From Forficula auricularia (taxonomy: Eukaryota; Arthropoda; Insecta; Dermaptera; Forficulidae), in NCBI GenBank assembly GCA_024734495.1, contig JALMQS010000055.1:9211652-9275651 (forward strand): a DNA stretch of 64,000 nt, read 5' to 3'. This document shows positions 44,401 to 55,292 of the stretch, piece by piece. The notes beneath the pieces were generated by a model. The model had not been told where the DNA came from. It saw only the letters and a list, made by a program, of their open reading frames with translations, and did not search any database. The position numbers and the translations under genes were made by a program. Each line of letters opens with the position of its first letter. Position 1 is the stretch's first letter.

Positions 44401-45270
44401 TTCCGAAGTTAAAAAAGTGCCCCTGCTTCTGGTTGCCTATTGGCAGGCGCTTGGGGAAATAATTATTTTTTCACTTTTTGAATCCCCTGGAAATGCCTTA
44501 TATATCCTATATCCGTGGATAAGTATGTCTTTTCCAATTTTTCTTTTTGAACCAATAGTTATGAAATTTTGAATTTAGAGTTTATGACTAATTATTAAGA
44601 CGCAATGAAATTTTTCAATTTCTAACTTCTTTTAGTGTACCCCCTATTTATTCCAGTTCTTATTGATATATATATTTTCCCAAAAATTTCAATACACTTT
44701 GGATGATTAAATTTAATAAAACTTAATAATGCTATTCTTTTTTTTTATTAAATTAAAATGTTAAATGCTTGAGCGAAAGTATTAACAATTTTCTAAATAG
44801 ACTAATATTTTAGACACTTTAACTTATAAGTTTCGGCTATTATCAGAGATTATAAATTTGTCAGATTTTTTAATTTTAATTTTTAGTAGGCTTAATTCAA
44901 AACAAAAATTCTTATTCTTCTTTTCAATTAGCTAAGAAATTAGGAAGATGCTGAAGACAATAATTTGTACGTATGGAGTTTCGAACTGCATCAGAGTGAA
45001 GTGACGATTGGAGATTGATTATTTATTAAATGGTCTAAGAATAATTTCTTGTTGGATAAATTTTTATAAATATATGTGAGAAATTGCATAATACTTTATA
45101 GCCTTGAAGATGGTCAAATAAAATATCGAAAACTCGGAAATATGCAATTAATGTGTTATTTTTAAGCAAAAACCTGATGCTTTTCCAGCATCTTAATATG
45201 CTTAACTTGAAAAAATTCAATCTTTAAATTCGTATTACTTTTTTCAAATTAAATGATATGGTGACCACAC
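41440..45270. other. Long stretch with few recognisable features
   Basis: Nearly 4 kb with no supported gene. 43290-43560 is GC-richer (GGCGGGGGATCCTGG, ACCTCTCCGGGCGTGCGG) but has no open frame of interest. AGCCCTTCTCGTTGATAAAA (42978) and AGCCCTTCTCGATCATAAAA (43073) are short direct repeats. A decayed hammerhead with GAAG for GAAA is at 44070-44105. The 127-residue minus frame at 42000-42383 has no recognisable domain. Confidence 0.35.
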
Positions 45271-45284
45271 TGAATGTCCTATAA

Positions 45285-45540
45285 TGATGCAAATAAACAT
45301 ATATACATACAAGTATATATAACGAATACAAATACTTATGTATTATATATATATTTATATAATTATTTGTTAAATACTATAATTTCGAAGGTTTGACCTT
45401 ATCAGTATTAGACATATTCTATCTGTTATTTCTCATGGGTTCAAATACCCGATTGGATAAAGGTAAATTTGTAATAGTAACCTGGTCAATTTTCGAACGA
45501 ATTGTATCAAGCAGAGGACAACATTGATTTCTATAAAGTA
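45285..45540. repeat. A-type HHR element remnant
   Basis: GATGCAAATAAACATATATACATAC, a decayed minus-strand hammerhead at 45370-45410 (TCATCAG shortened to TATCAG), then AATTGTATCAAGCAGAGGACAAC. Confidence 0.5.
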
Positions 45541-45544
45541 GCAT

Positions 45545-45895
45545 AAAGAAAATTTAAAAAACTTTTAGAAAATTTAAAAATATAATTCTAGGTAGGTTTC
45601 ACAAAAATAAAAGACAAGGTGCTACAGTTAGCATGACTCTATATATATTTCGGGCTATGAGCCCATCCTTCAGGAATTCGAAGAAAAGCTCCTGAAGATG
45701 AGGCTTGTCCGCGTGCACCGAAAACTCGGTGCGCGTCAATGCGGACCCTCGCGCAGAATCCCCGAAATATACCATATATAGAGTCATGCTAACAAGCACC
45801 TTGTCTTTTATTATTGTGAAACCTACCTAGAATTTTATATTTTTAAATTTTTTAAAAGTTTATTTAAATTTTCTTTAAGTTATTTAAATATGCTT
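45545..45895. mobile_element. B-type foldback B5 with GC-rich centre
   Basis: Arms of about 105 bp (TTCTAGGTAGGTTTCACAAA, GACAAGGTGCT, TAGCATGACTCTATATATAT and complements). The minus hammerhead at the left (45640-45680) reads CUGAAGGA and is damaged. The centre (45685-45760) is GC-rich and contains GCACCG AAAACT CGGTGC, a 6-bp hairpin, and TCCTGAAGATGAGGC, an unpaired CUGAAGA box. Confidence 0.65.
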
Positions 45896-45911
45896 CACCA
45901 ACAACTTACAC

Positions 45912-46130
45912 CAGGGGCGTCCAACTTTTTGGATTACACGGGCCGAATTTGATGAAAAAACAAATGCTTCGGGCCGCATATAACATATACCAATTCTATT
46001 GATATTTCTCAATAAAAAAGAATTAGAAAAGTATATAATGTAATTCAGGTGCTATTTATTGATGATGTTACATTCCCGACCGGGTGAATATAACTCTTCT
46101 GGCATGTAAGAAAATCATGCTTAACAGCTC
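45912..46130 (+). mobile_element. hAT 5' end without visible partner end
   Basis: CAGGGGCGTCCAACTTTTTG followed by GGGCCGAATTTGATG and GGGCCGCATA is typical of hAT termini of the Charlie-like kind. I did not find the matching right end or a duplication of ACTTACAC, so the extent given is arbitrary. Confidence 0.6.
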
Positions 46131-46139
46131 GGATTCAGT

Positions 46140-47511
46140 AATTATAATAATAATTATATTGAGTTTTATTCAAATTAGTTTTTATATTAAGATATATTGC
46201 ATTTACTCGTATACATTTTACAATGCTTGATTAGAAAGAATAAGTAACATAGAGAAAGCAATACTATATAAAATATATCTTAAAAGAGAATTTCTTTTAA
46301 TACACGTATTTAGTTAGAGTTCATAATATAGGAATTAGAATAGATTTAATTGTATGTAGAGAGAGGCTCGAATACAAGCTCCGACTTGTTCGTGAACAAG
46401 CCCCGACCTGTTTGATCGAATTGGAAAAAATCTTTTAATTCGATACTTCTAGGATTTCCCTTTTAACTATTAGGTGCATGTACAATAACTAGTGTTCTCT
46501 ATTGCAGGGTCCAAAGTCCCCTTGAGCCCATTCGACGTGAATTGTGAACCCCGTCAGGCCAAAATCAACCCTTTCCAGCAAGGACTCGCGCGTTGAGGAC
46601 TCTCCAGTGATTCTGCGCGCTCCCACGCGTCTTCCAGGCGAGATTTTTTTCCATTATTTTTTGAATTTTCTTTATTCTACCCATTCTTTATTTTTATATT
46701 TATTTCACATTTAAAAAAATAAATTATCTTAATATTAATATTTCGATTTCTACTACTTTTTCAAATATTTTACTAAAATTAACATTTAATAACTCGTATT
46801 GTAAACCAGTCTTAAACTTTTAAGCTGCCACCCAAATTATAAAAATTCTATATGTCGAAAAGTGGTCCATTTTGATGAGATTTTCTCTACAAAAATCTGC
46901 AATCTAGATGATTTGAGCTTGAACTTATCTTTCGATAAGCAACTGAACTACTAAGCCTACACCATTCTCTCGTCACATCATTTATTTCTATTTATTAATC
47001 AACAATTCTGCTACTCTTAGTAAAACAAAATGTTTTCAATAATATTAGAATATGAAAGAAATAATATTTTGATTCTTTTCCTCTTCTTTGGCTTGCCAAG
47101 TTCTTAACGATTATTATTTCTTTTTCTCAGATGGGCCCATAATTCGTAAGCAACTGACACGTCTATGAGTATATCTCGTTAGGGCTAATATCTGTTCAAG
47201 TTGTAATAACTTACAATCAAAAGGTATCTTTGCTATCAGCTAGGATGCTAATCGCCGGGTATTAAGTGAGAAGCCAATATGAAAAAGTGATTGTAATGGC
47301 CGGCGGATTGAATTTAATGCAGACAGAAAGCATCGTAAATTGGGATCTTTAGAAATAATAGCCAACATCTGTTACAATCCTCGAGCAAATTTCCTTAAGC
47401 TTCTCGACGTTAATGCTAGCTTCTATGCTGAAATTATTGATCCACACGTGACTCGATTTATCAGTTATCTTCAATGAAATAGCTGAGACAATCATTTTTC
47501 ATAGACTAAGC
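46140..47511. other. Non-repetitive stretch, possible terminal exon
   Basis: At 46496-46507 TTCTCTATTGCAG resembles a 3' splice site. The following frame reads SKVPLSPFDVNCEPRQAKIN before a stop near 46595, and AATAAA lies at about 46719. Nothing matches a protein I know; it is the only exon-like signal in this region. An A-type tail fragment is at 47003-47038. Confidence 0.2.
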
Positions 47512-47600
47512 CAGGGGTTCCCAAACTTTTCCGAGTCGCGGCGCTTTTTTCAATTAAAATTTTTCCTTGGCGCCCTATCATAAGTAAAAGTAAATATATC
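47512..47600 (+). mobile_element. hAT 5' end without visible partner end
   Basis: CAGGGGTTCCCAAACTTTTC, then GCGGCGC and GGCGCCCTATCATAAGTAAA, the usual start of a widespread hAT type. The body runs straight into the tandem array at 47650. Confidence 0.65.
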
Positions 47601-47839
47601 AAAATAAATAGCGTATTTGGTATCACTAAATAGAATCAATAAAAATATATTGAAAATTAATATTTTATTTTTCTATCAAAATCAAAAATTTATTCCACAG
47701 GGAGGACCCTTTGTATATATTTCAGATTTTTTTCGAGGGTGTCAAACTTAAATTTCTTCCCTTTATATAAAAAAATAGCTTATTTGGTCTCTCTAAATAC
47801 TAATAAATGAATACTAAATATATAAAAATTACATATAAA

Positions 47840-48050
47840 AAATGTGGGGTTTCACATGAATAAAATAAAACAGTTTTTTATATAAAAACTCAATATATTT
47901 CGGGCTATTAGCCCATCTTCAGGAGTTACATTAGGCACTTTACTATCCATTTAAGAGCCAGGAAGGGGGAAAAAAACCTTCTCCCTTTAAAAAAAAAATA
48001 CTATCCATTTATTAATAATGTTTCACTTAAAACCTACACCGCTTTCCTTA
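47840..48050. mobile_element. HHR element B6
   Basis: GTGGGGTTTCACATGAATAA at the left, a minus-strand hammerhead, and the B-type tail TGTTTCACTTAAAACCTACA at 48018. The right arm of the foldback is missing or rearranged (AAGAGCCAGGAAGGGGGAAA). Confidence 0.62.
47884..47932 (-). ncRNA. Hammerhead ribozyme (B6)
   Basis: Minus strand: CUGAAGA (complement of 47916-47922), extra U, stem II GGGCU/AGCCC with AAU loop, GAAA (complement of 47898-47901), AUAUAU stem III, U17, stem I AACUC/GAGUU. All parts pair well. Confidence 0.74.
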
Positions 48051-48754
48051 GAGGTAATCTATAAATACTCTTGTATTAGAATCAAGAAAAATATCTTGAA
48101 AATTAATAATTTATTTTTCTATCAAAATCAAAAATTCATACCACAGGGGGACCCTTTGTATATATTTCAGATTTTTTCGAGGGTGTCAATGCCAAACTTA
48201 AATTTTTCGCTTTATATCAAAACAAATAGCATATTAATTTGGTCTCTCATATACCTACTCTCGTTATTAGAATCAAAAAATATCTTGAAATTTAATAATT
48301 TATTTTTCTATCAAAATCAAAAATTCATACCACGGGGGGGGGGGGGTTCTATATATTTTAGATTTTTTTCGAGGGTGTGAAAGTTAAATTTTTCGCTTTA
48401 TATCAAAACAAATAACGTATTTGGTCTCTCCAAATACTCTTGTTTTAGAATCGATAAAAATATCTTGAAAATTAATCAATGAAAACTCAAGGTTTTAGAG
48501 ACTTATTTGTCCGCGAACGGTTTGAGCTGGAAAGTTGAAAATTGGTACAGAGGGGTAGTTTATTAATACAAACATTTGTACGAAACTTGACTTATCTACA
48601 AGTTTTAAGTTTCATAACTTTCATTATTTTAGGAAAATACTTCAATCCTAGCCCTTTTCCCTTTTTCTTATTTTTCCCATTTTTGATCTCTGAAATATCC
48701 CTCACCTGTTTCTCTTTTCTCTATTTTTAATAAAGAAACAAAACTAAAAAAAAT

Positions 48755-49490
48755 AATTTTTAAGAAAAAAATAAAAACCGACTTCAAAAAATTAAATGCA
48801 ACAAATAAAATACACTAAAAGGTATAAAATAATTATTATCTTATTTAGTTACAACTAAACGACGAAATATTAACATGAAATTACTTTTTGAAGTCGGTGC
48901 CAAACAAACTATACCTATAAGCGAGCGTACCCGCCAAACGTACTAAGTAAGATCCGTCGAGTGCGATTCGCAAAAGGTATATGTTTGGCACCAACTTCCA
49001 AAAAGTGAATTTCATGTTAATATTTCGTCGTTTAGTTGTAACTAAATAAGATAATAATTTATTTTATACCTTTTAGTGTATTTTATTTGTTGCATTTAAT
49101 TTTTTGAAGTCGGTTTTTATTTTTTTCTTAAAAATTATTTTTATTTTTCTCTTTTTAGTGATGTTATTAATAGTGATCATATCATCAGAACTTGACCAAA
49201 TTAATATGACACCATCCCTAAGACACCCCTATCGGATAAAAAAAGAACCATCGAAATCGGTTCATAAACAAAGAGGTTAGGTCTAAACAAACCTAATAAA
49301 AAAGGTCTAATACCTATGAAAAAAACGAAAAAAATGGGACCAATCGGAAGCTAGACTGGACCCAATGCAAAAAAAAATTTTCAAAATCGGTTGGCAATTA
49401 GCGGAGATATGAGGAGACTAACATAGGCACAAAAAAAAAAAAAAAATCGGAGTCGAATAGAGAACCTCCTCCTTTTTTGAAGTCGGTTAA
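48755..49490. mobile_element. CCGACTTC element, copy P2
   Basis: Reverse orientation of P1: module 2 foldback (48770-49125) followed by module 1 (49130-49488) ending in GAAGTCGGTT. The module 2 loop carries a 50-bp unique segment (48919-48968, GCGAGCGTACCCGCC...). Confidence 0.75.
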
Positions 49491-49580
49491 AAAAAACTTA
49501 GTTCTACTTACTTAATAAGATGTTTACACAGATATAAAACAGCCCCATAATAACAAACCCTTTTTATTTTCGATTCCAAA

Positions 49581-49680
49581 NNNNNNNNNNNNNNNNNNNN
49601 NNNNNNNNNNNNNNNNNNNNNNNNNNNNNNNNNNNNNNNNNNNNNNNNNNNNNNNNNNNNNNNNNNNNNNNNNNNNNNNN
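49581..49680. other. Assembly gap, 100 N
   Basis: Exactly 100 unknown bases, a common placeholder for a gap of unknown size. Sequence after it resumes inside module 2 of another CCGACTTC copy, so the repeat probably caused the break. Confidence 0.99.
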
Positions 49681-50138
49681 ACCTTTTAGTGTATTTTTAT
49701 ATTTGTTGCACTTAATTTTTTGAAGACGGTTTTTATTTTTTTCTTAAAAATTTTTTTTTCTTAAAAATTATTTTTACTCTTTCTTTAGTGATGTTATTAA
49801 TAGTGATCATCATATCATCAGAACGTGACCAAATTAATATGACACCATCCTTAAGACAACTCCCTATCGGATAAAAAAGAGACCATCGAAATCAGTTTCA
49901 TAAACAAAGAGGTTAGAGTCTAAACAAACCTAATAAAAAAGGTCTAATACCTATGAAAAAAAAACGAAAAAAAAATGGGACCAATCGGAAGCTAGACCGA
50001 CCCAATGCAAAAAAAAATTTTCAAAATCGGTTGACAATTAGCGGATATATGAGGTAACATAGGCATACACAACAACAAAAAAAAAAAAAAAAAAAAATCA
50101 GTCGAATAGGAGAACCTCCTCCTTTTTGAAGTCGGTTA
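49681..50138. mobile_element. CCGACTTC element, copy P3 (left part in gap)
   Basis: Begins in the right arm of module 2 (ACCTTTTAGTGTATTTTTAT) and continues through module 1 to GAAGTCGGTT, parallel to P2 with several small length changes. Confidence 0.72.
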
Positions 50139-50437
50139 AAAAGGCATACAAAATGAATTATTATCTTATTTAGTTACAACTAAACGACGAAATATTAACA
50201 TGAAATTACTTTTGAAGTCGGTGCCGAATATGTGTCTTTTATGAATCGCACTCGACGGATCTTACTTAGTACGTTGGCGGGTACGCTCGCTTAAAGGAAA
50301 AGTCTTGTTTGGCACCGACTTCAAGGTAATTTCATGTTCGTCGTTTAGTTGCAACTAGATAGTAATATTATTCATGCCTTCCAGTGTATTTTATTTGTTG
50401 CATTTAATTTTTTGACGCCGGTTTTTATTTTTTCTTA
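50139..50437. mobile_element. CCGACTTC element, copy P4 (module 2 only)
   Basis: Foldback arms as in P2, but the unique loop segment (50243-50292) is the reverse complement of that in P2. Arms are more decayed (TTGACGCCGG for TTGAAGTCGG). Confidence 0.72.
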
Positions 50438-50727
50438 ATCGATTCCAAAAAAAATTCGATAATCTCCAAAATAATCATCAGATTAAAATTTTAATTCGAT
50501 TTTTTATTTTAGGGAAAATAATTTCAAGTTTGTTGTGTCTTTTTTAGTTTACAACGGGCAGTCATTGAGACATACGGACAGACTAATAGGTTTCAATTGT
50601 ACTTTTATACGGAACTCTAAAAGCTAATTTTGGTCAAGCCTTCGAAACTATAATCTCTAAAAAATAAATTATTTTATATCTTAATATACATATAGGTATG
50701 TATAAAGACAAATATTAAATAAACAAA

Positions 50728-50775
50728 ATCTTCAAACGTTTCGGGAGAATTTCTCCCTTTATCAATAGAATTTTA
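50728..50775 (-). ncRNA. Hammerhead-like motif with U3/A8 core (K left)
   Basis: Minus strand: UUGAUAA, extra A, stem II GGGAG/CUCCC (5 bp), GAAAC GUU. Everything except positions 3 and 8 fits a hammerhead; those two change together from C-G to U-A. Stem I is weak. Confidence 0.45.
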
Positions 50776-50849
50776 AATAGTTAAAAAAAGAAAAAAACGG
50801 TTCTTTTTCTAACGAATAAATTTCTATAAATGAATTTTTTAACTATTTA

Positions 50850-50900
50850 AAATTCCATTGATAAAGTGAGAAATTCTCCCGAAACAATAGATTTTTATAA
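50850..50900 (+). ncRNA. Hammerhead-like motif with U3/A8 core (K right)
   Basis: UUGAUAA, extra A, stem II GUGAG/CUCCC with one mismatch, GAAAC then AAUAG: the stem III palindrome is lost. Less likely to be active than the left arm. Confidence 0.35.
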
Positions 50901-50963
50901 ACGTGTGATTATATTAAACGTTTAAAAAATTTGGAATAATTTTGAAATTATAAATCAATAAAT

Positions 50964-51125
50964 ATATAGATATCAATGGCGTTTGGTGACTTTTCAACCA
51001 GGGGATGCTATCCAAATAAGTACCCTTCATTTTTTCAAATTTTATTTTAATCTTCGCTTTTTTTTTGCAAATTTCATCGAATACAGGATCATATTGGTTA
51101 TTTTTCAAATTTAACAATAGATTTT
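50964..51125 (+). repeat. Dispersed repeat V, copy 2
   Basis: CAATGGCGTTTGGTGACTTT and AGGGGATGCTATCC match copy 1 at 40866. The 67-residue minus frame here is a shadow. Confidence 0.6.
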
Positions 51126-51129
51126 TAAA

Positions 51130-52440
51130 AAATATATTTTGGCCTTAGCCCCAAGCAAATACTGCTTTGTCAGAAATTAAGTCTTCTAACTTAAACTCCA
51201 CAGCCCTGAAATGGAAATCACCGACCATCTTCCACAATGAATCAGCCTGTCCTATAAGAAAATCTCCAATTTCTTATAATTCTATTGCTATAAGCAAGCT
51301 ATGCCTTGTCTATAGCTACTCTTAGCTATTTCTGATCTTATATATTGAGAGTTCCTTAGAAATGGAAAACTCCAAAAATTCTCGAACCATCTTTATTTAT
51401 TCTTTTTTTGTATAATTGCTATTTTAATAGTTCATCAGCGATTACAAGTTTTATTTGACTAAAACTCGTCTGGACTTGTCTTGACATGCTTCAACTGAAA
51501 GATATACCAGACGAGAGACTTTAAACCTTCTATCCACACCCTTTTCGGAAAATTCATTCATTTTAATTGTCCCTTAAAACTATGCAACAATTTTGTTTCA
51601 TTTTGAGAACCAATATACTTACTTTTTAAAGCAAAAAATGTTTTTTATAGAAATATTTGAAATAACGGATAATAATTTGAAAATTTAAAGATCCTCCTGA
51701 AATTTTGAAGTAGATATATATTGAAGTCGTTATATATTTATGAAAATACTCTAAATGTTTGAAATTTTAGTGATCCGCTGCAATCACAGCATCCATGGAC
51801 CACATCCCACTGATATAATATATTATATATTTATTTAATTGGATCAAGCTAAGTACAACCACATTGATTTCTCTTTATGAATTAAAAACTCTCGGCAAAA
51901 TAAAATCATTGTATAGAATTTAAATACTAAAAATTTGTAATCTGATTTCAAAGTACATAAGGCTTTAAGTGACAGTCGTATAGAGCCCACACCGGTTTAT
52001 TTTTAGACGTGAAGCCCAAGGCTTGTTGAAATCTATCCAGTCTCCTATCTGGTGGTTTTTCTATCGCCGATTGATACGTTCAGATAGCTGTTAATGAGAT
52101 CTGTTTCAAGTCGAATGGGTGAAAGATTGACCTGTTTTTATTTCGATTTCTGTTTTCCTTGTACTGAAACTTATCTTCGTTTATCCCCCTCCTGAAGACT
52201 ACTCGACAACTCCAGATTCGTTCATTTTAGGATCTTCGCGATGCGTTGACGAGACAAAGCAATAACCAAGCAGCCGATGCATATGTTGGATTATTTTTCT
52301 AAAGCGGTTGACATTGTGATTTACGGCCTTTTTGGACACCTGACAGGCTGACGTCCCTTCCCCTTGTCTCTTCACCCACACATCACACTTATACCCTGGA
52401 GAAAAGATCAAAGTCTTAATGAGAAACAGCCCAAGCAAGC
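51130..52440. other. Non-repetitive stretch, nothing recognised
   Basis: Apart from an A-type tail fragment at 51840-51905, no repeat copy or gene was found. The 79-residue minus frame at 52199-52438 has no known motif. Confidence 0.3.
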
Positions 52441-52444
52441 TCTT

Positions 52445-52640
52445 TTGACAATTTGTCTATTCTAAATTTGATTCGTGCTTGTCTAAAGTGAGCAAGCACA
52501 ACAACTGTGGGGGTTTATTTAAATAAGAAATATCTCAATTAGAAATGAAAAGTAAATAACAAAACAAAAAATATATGAATATATAACGAAATCGATAGAA
52601 TGAAGACGAAAAAGAAAATAAAGTGCTTTTTTGTAGATTA
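52445..52640 (+). repeat. Dispersed repeat W, copy 1
   Basis: GACAATTTGTCTATTCTAAA, AATATCTCAATTAGAAATG and ATAGAATGAAGACGAA match 56252-56430 in the same orientation. Confidence 0.65.
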
Positions 52641-52754
52641 TAAATTATAAAGTAAAAACCTCTATTCGAATTTAAAATTTAGGAAATTTTTTATTAATTT
52701 TATAATAGTAAGTAAAAATTTTATAATAGTAAGTAAAATAGCAGATTATTAAAA

Positions 52755-53330
52755 AATATTTACTAGAAAATCATAAGATGGTGTCATCTATTAAATCCGA
52801 TGGAATGGAATATTTTTAATTATATGTTAGAGGGGTTGTTTTTCACGCCCCTCGGGAATCGAACCCGAGTGCCAGTAACAGCAATCCGGGCCATCTGGCT
52901 CACCTGCGGGATGCGAACCTCTCTGACATATGTAAACGCGTAAAATAAATTAGGAAAAGTCATTCCATTGCCATTCAATTTTGAATCTCTTCAAAATTCG
53001 AAACACTCAACGACCTTTATTTAAATTATATGGCAAGGCTATATGTTTAAATTTAGAATCACTATATCGCGAAATTTTACAAATTAAGATAACAATCTTT
53101 GAGTAAAATATTTTACTCGTTTACATATGTCAGAGAATATCGCATCCCGCAGGTAAGCCAGATGGCCCGGATTGCTGTTACTGGCACTCGGGTTCGATTC
53201 CCGAGGGGTGAAAAACAACCCCTCTGACATATAATTAAAAATATTTCATTCCATCGGATTTAATAGATGACACCATCTTATGATTTTCTAGTAAATTTGA
53301 ATCTATTACCATCGGCAAATTAATATCTTT
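52755..53330. mobile_element. Large F-type palindrome with a tRNA-like module in each arm
   Basis: 52755-52949 and 53111-53299 are inverted copies of about 190 bp with few differences, around a 160-bp loop. Each arm contains the complete tRNA-like module (52857-52919 minus; 53141-53205 plus) that the copy at 1-275 has only once in its centre. The right side continues to about 53330 with sequence shared with 210-275. Confidence 0.85.
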
Positions 53331-53384
53331 CAAAAAATATTTAAATGCAAATAATTATAAGAGAATAATTAATAGAGATTGTGG

Positions 53385-53670
53385 TGTTGGTGCAAGGAGA
53401 AACATCTTTAATAAAGATAAAGTAAATAAATATTTTATGAGATATTAATTTACTATGAGTTAGGTTTTCTAGGTCACTTGATTCGCGTTAAAAATTAAAA
53501 AATAAAAGAGGTACATTTTTTCAACATAAATATTTCGGGCTATCAACGATTTTTAAATATATATATATTGAAAAAATTTACATCTTTTATTTTTTAACGT
53601 GAAACAAATGACCCAGAAAACTAACTCATAGTAATCTCATAAAATATTTATATTACTTTTATCTTAATTA
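53385..53670. mobile_element. B-like foldback, hammerhead lost
   Basis: TGTGGTGTTGGTGCAAGGAG start, arms TGAGATATTAATTTACTATG...AAAGAGGTACATTTTTTCAA and complement. Only ATATTTCGGGCTATCAACG remains of the ribozyme. Confidence 0.6.
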
Positions 53671-53764
53671 TAAGAGCTATATATTTCAATATTGGCGAAA
53701 ACCTAGATAGGCGAAACATCTTTTCGAATTATTCTGTGAATTAATAATACTATTTTCTAAGTAT

Positions 53765-53960
53765 TTTAATCAGAGATCTGATTTTTATGCAAGTGCATAT
53801 TTATTATAACTACATAGCTGGATTTTTTTAAACAGTTAACCTATTATATTTCAGAATTAGTGCATTTAAATGAAATTAAACCCATTTTTATTTTACATTT
53901 TTTTGCATATTTGTAGATAAAAACATTTTTTTTTTTAATTACGAAAAATTTTTATTATTT
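53765..53960 (+). repeat. Possible relative of the element at 59680
   Basis: CAGAGATCTGATTTTTATGCAAGTGCATATTT resembles the left end of the 59680 element (AGAGACCGGATTCCTATGCA). No right end found. Confidence 0.35.
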
Positions 53961-54054
53961 TTTAAATTTGAATTTAGGAATAAATGCCCAGGCGAAATTT
54001 TTTTTTAATCATTCATTATTGTACATATATGAAGAAAATTAGTCCGTACGTAGT

Positions 54055-54142
54055 TTGTGAAACCTACCTCGTATCTTACTCAAGTTTTATTATTATATTA
54101 AAATGTTTCACCTAGAACCAACACCGAACTCCTTAAAAGTCA
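54055..54142. mobile_element. Mini-B foldback with 10-bp target duplication
   Basis: TTGTGAAACCTACC, short centre, then TGTTTCACCTAGAACCAACA and ACTCCTTAAAAGTCA. Identical CGTACGTAGT at 54045-54054 and 54143-54152. Carries no ribozyme. Confidence 0.78.
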
Positions 54143-54344
54143 CGTACGTAGTACCCCATATCCTGTAATTTGCTAGCTATACGGCATTTTAACCGTTGAG
54201 ATTAAATCTAGCTTCAAGAGAAATATAGGTAATCACAAAATCCTTGTTTACAACGCTTGTTTTGCCATGAAAATAATTTTTTTGAATGGATAAGATATGA
54301 ATATAATTAATTGTTCATACCTACTAGTAGTAAATTATATAAAT

Positions 54345-54665
54345 AATCTAATTGAAAAAAACAGTTGCCGGGTGTAGCAAAGTTGTTAATTTATAAAGAG
54401 AAACCAATGAGGTTGTCCTCTGCTTGATACAAATAAAAATACACACATATATAAAATATAAATATACTTTATTTATTTGAGACCTTCATTATCAGTCTTT
54501 TTAATTAGAAATAAAAGATAAAATATTAATAACTAAAAGACTGATGATGAAGTTCAAATCTTCGAAACTATAGTCTCAATCAAATTATACATATTTATAT
54601 TTTATATATGTTTTGTATTTTTATTTGCATCAAGCAGAGGACAACTTCATTGTTTCTCTTTATGA
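54345..54665. mobile_element. HHR foldback element A5
   Basis: Head AACAGTTGCCGGGTGTAGCA, tail GAGGTTGTCCTCTGCTTGAT, arms AATAAAAATACACACATATA.../complement. Right arm has an intact hammerhead; the left one has lost its GAAA box (GAGACCTTCATTATCAGTC, 54479-54500). Followed directly by repeat S copy 2. Confidence 0.75.
54530..54585 (+). ncRNA. Hammerhead ribozyme (A5)
   Basis: CUGAUGA 54541-54547, extra U, stem II GAAG/CUUC, GAAA 54564-54567, palindromic ACUAUAGU, C17 at 54575. Stem I has two pairs next to the core (GA/UC) and needs an internal loop to grow longer. Confidence 0.66.
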
Positions 54666-54960
54666 ATTACCAATTTATCTAATCTAAATTATCGTAGAAA
54701 TAGGTCATTCAAATAAAATGTGGTCCTAACTCGATTTGGCCTATTTTACTTATTGGATTTTTGTAAAAAGGTCGTAGATAGAGGCATTCGTTGTTTGCCA
54801 TTTCTACTATTAAAGAGGCTGTAAAACAAGTCAAGACAAGTTTTAGTCAAATAGATTTTATTTTTAATTATTATTATTATTATTGAAGTTCCCATATGTA
54901 GTTAATCCGAACAATGTCCGTAAAATCCTTTTTCTACAGAAATCACTAAATGCGTGGGAA
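54660..54960. repeat. Segmental repeat S, copy 2 (empty site)
   Basis: Matches 12165-12745 without B2; the single uninterrupted site is TTATTGGATTTTT at 54750-54762. Confidence 0.8.
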
Positions 54961-55292
54961 TAAATATAGCAATAAATAAATATTTTTAAATCTATTAAAC
55001 ACTCGGTTCGCTCGAACAAGTCACCTGAGATTGAATTCACTCAAGTATTAAATTTTTTTATTTTTTTGTATAATGTTTTCAGAAATATTTGAAACGAGAA
55101 GAAAACTCATTTTCATAAATGATTTTTTTTTTAATCTGTTTCTGCATGTATAATATCTAGAAAAACTGGATAGATAAAATTTTACAAACCTATGATAGAC
55201 AAATAATTTCAAAATTTTTGTCAAAATCCAACAATTGGAAATTCTCAACGTTATAAGAGTAAACATTTTTTTACGTTTAAAGAAGTATATTA

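Larger units (their letters stand above)
47650..48480 (+). repeat. Tandem array with an inserted B-type element
   Basis: Three full units begin at about 47653, 48098 and 48286 (TTTATTTTTCTATCAAAATC, TATATTTCAGATTTTTTTCG, GAGGGTGTCAA) with a partial fourth. Units two and three are about 188 bp apart; units one and two are farther apart because B6 sits between. The 120-residue frame at 48018-48380 is built from the array. Confidence 0.75.
50725..50900. mobile_element. Foldback K with variant hammerhead motifs
   Basis: Arms CAAACGTTTCGGGAGAATTT...ATTTTAAATAGTTAAAAAAA and complement around a short centre (50787-50830). Each arm carries a hammerhead-like motif in which CUGAUGA reads UUGAUAA. A decayed A-type piece (CCTTCGAAACTATAATCTC) lies just upstream at 50640. 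Confidence 0.65.

Noticed and set aside
47512..48480. Full-length hAT element
   Set aside because: The left end is clear, but no right end or copy of GACTAAGC follows.
53141..53205. Pair of functional tRNA genes in the F palindrome
   Set aside because: B box is perfect, yet acceptor and anticodon stems do not pair convincingly; three near-identical copies lie in mobile foldbacks.
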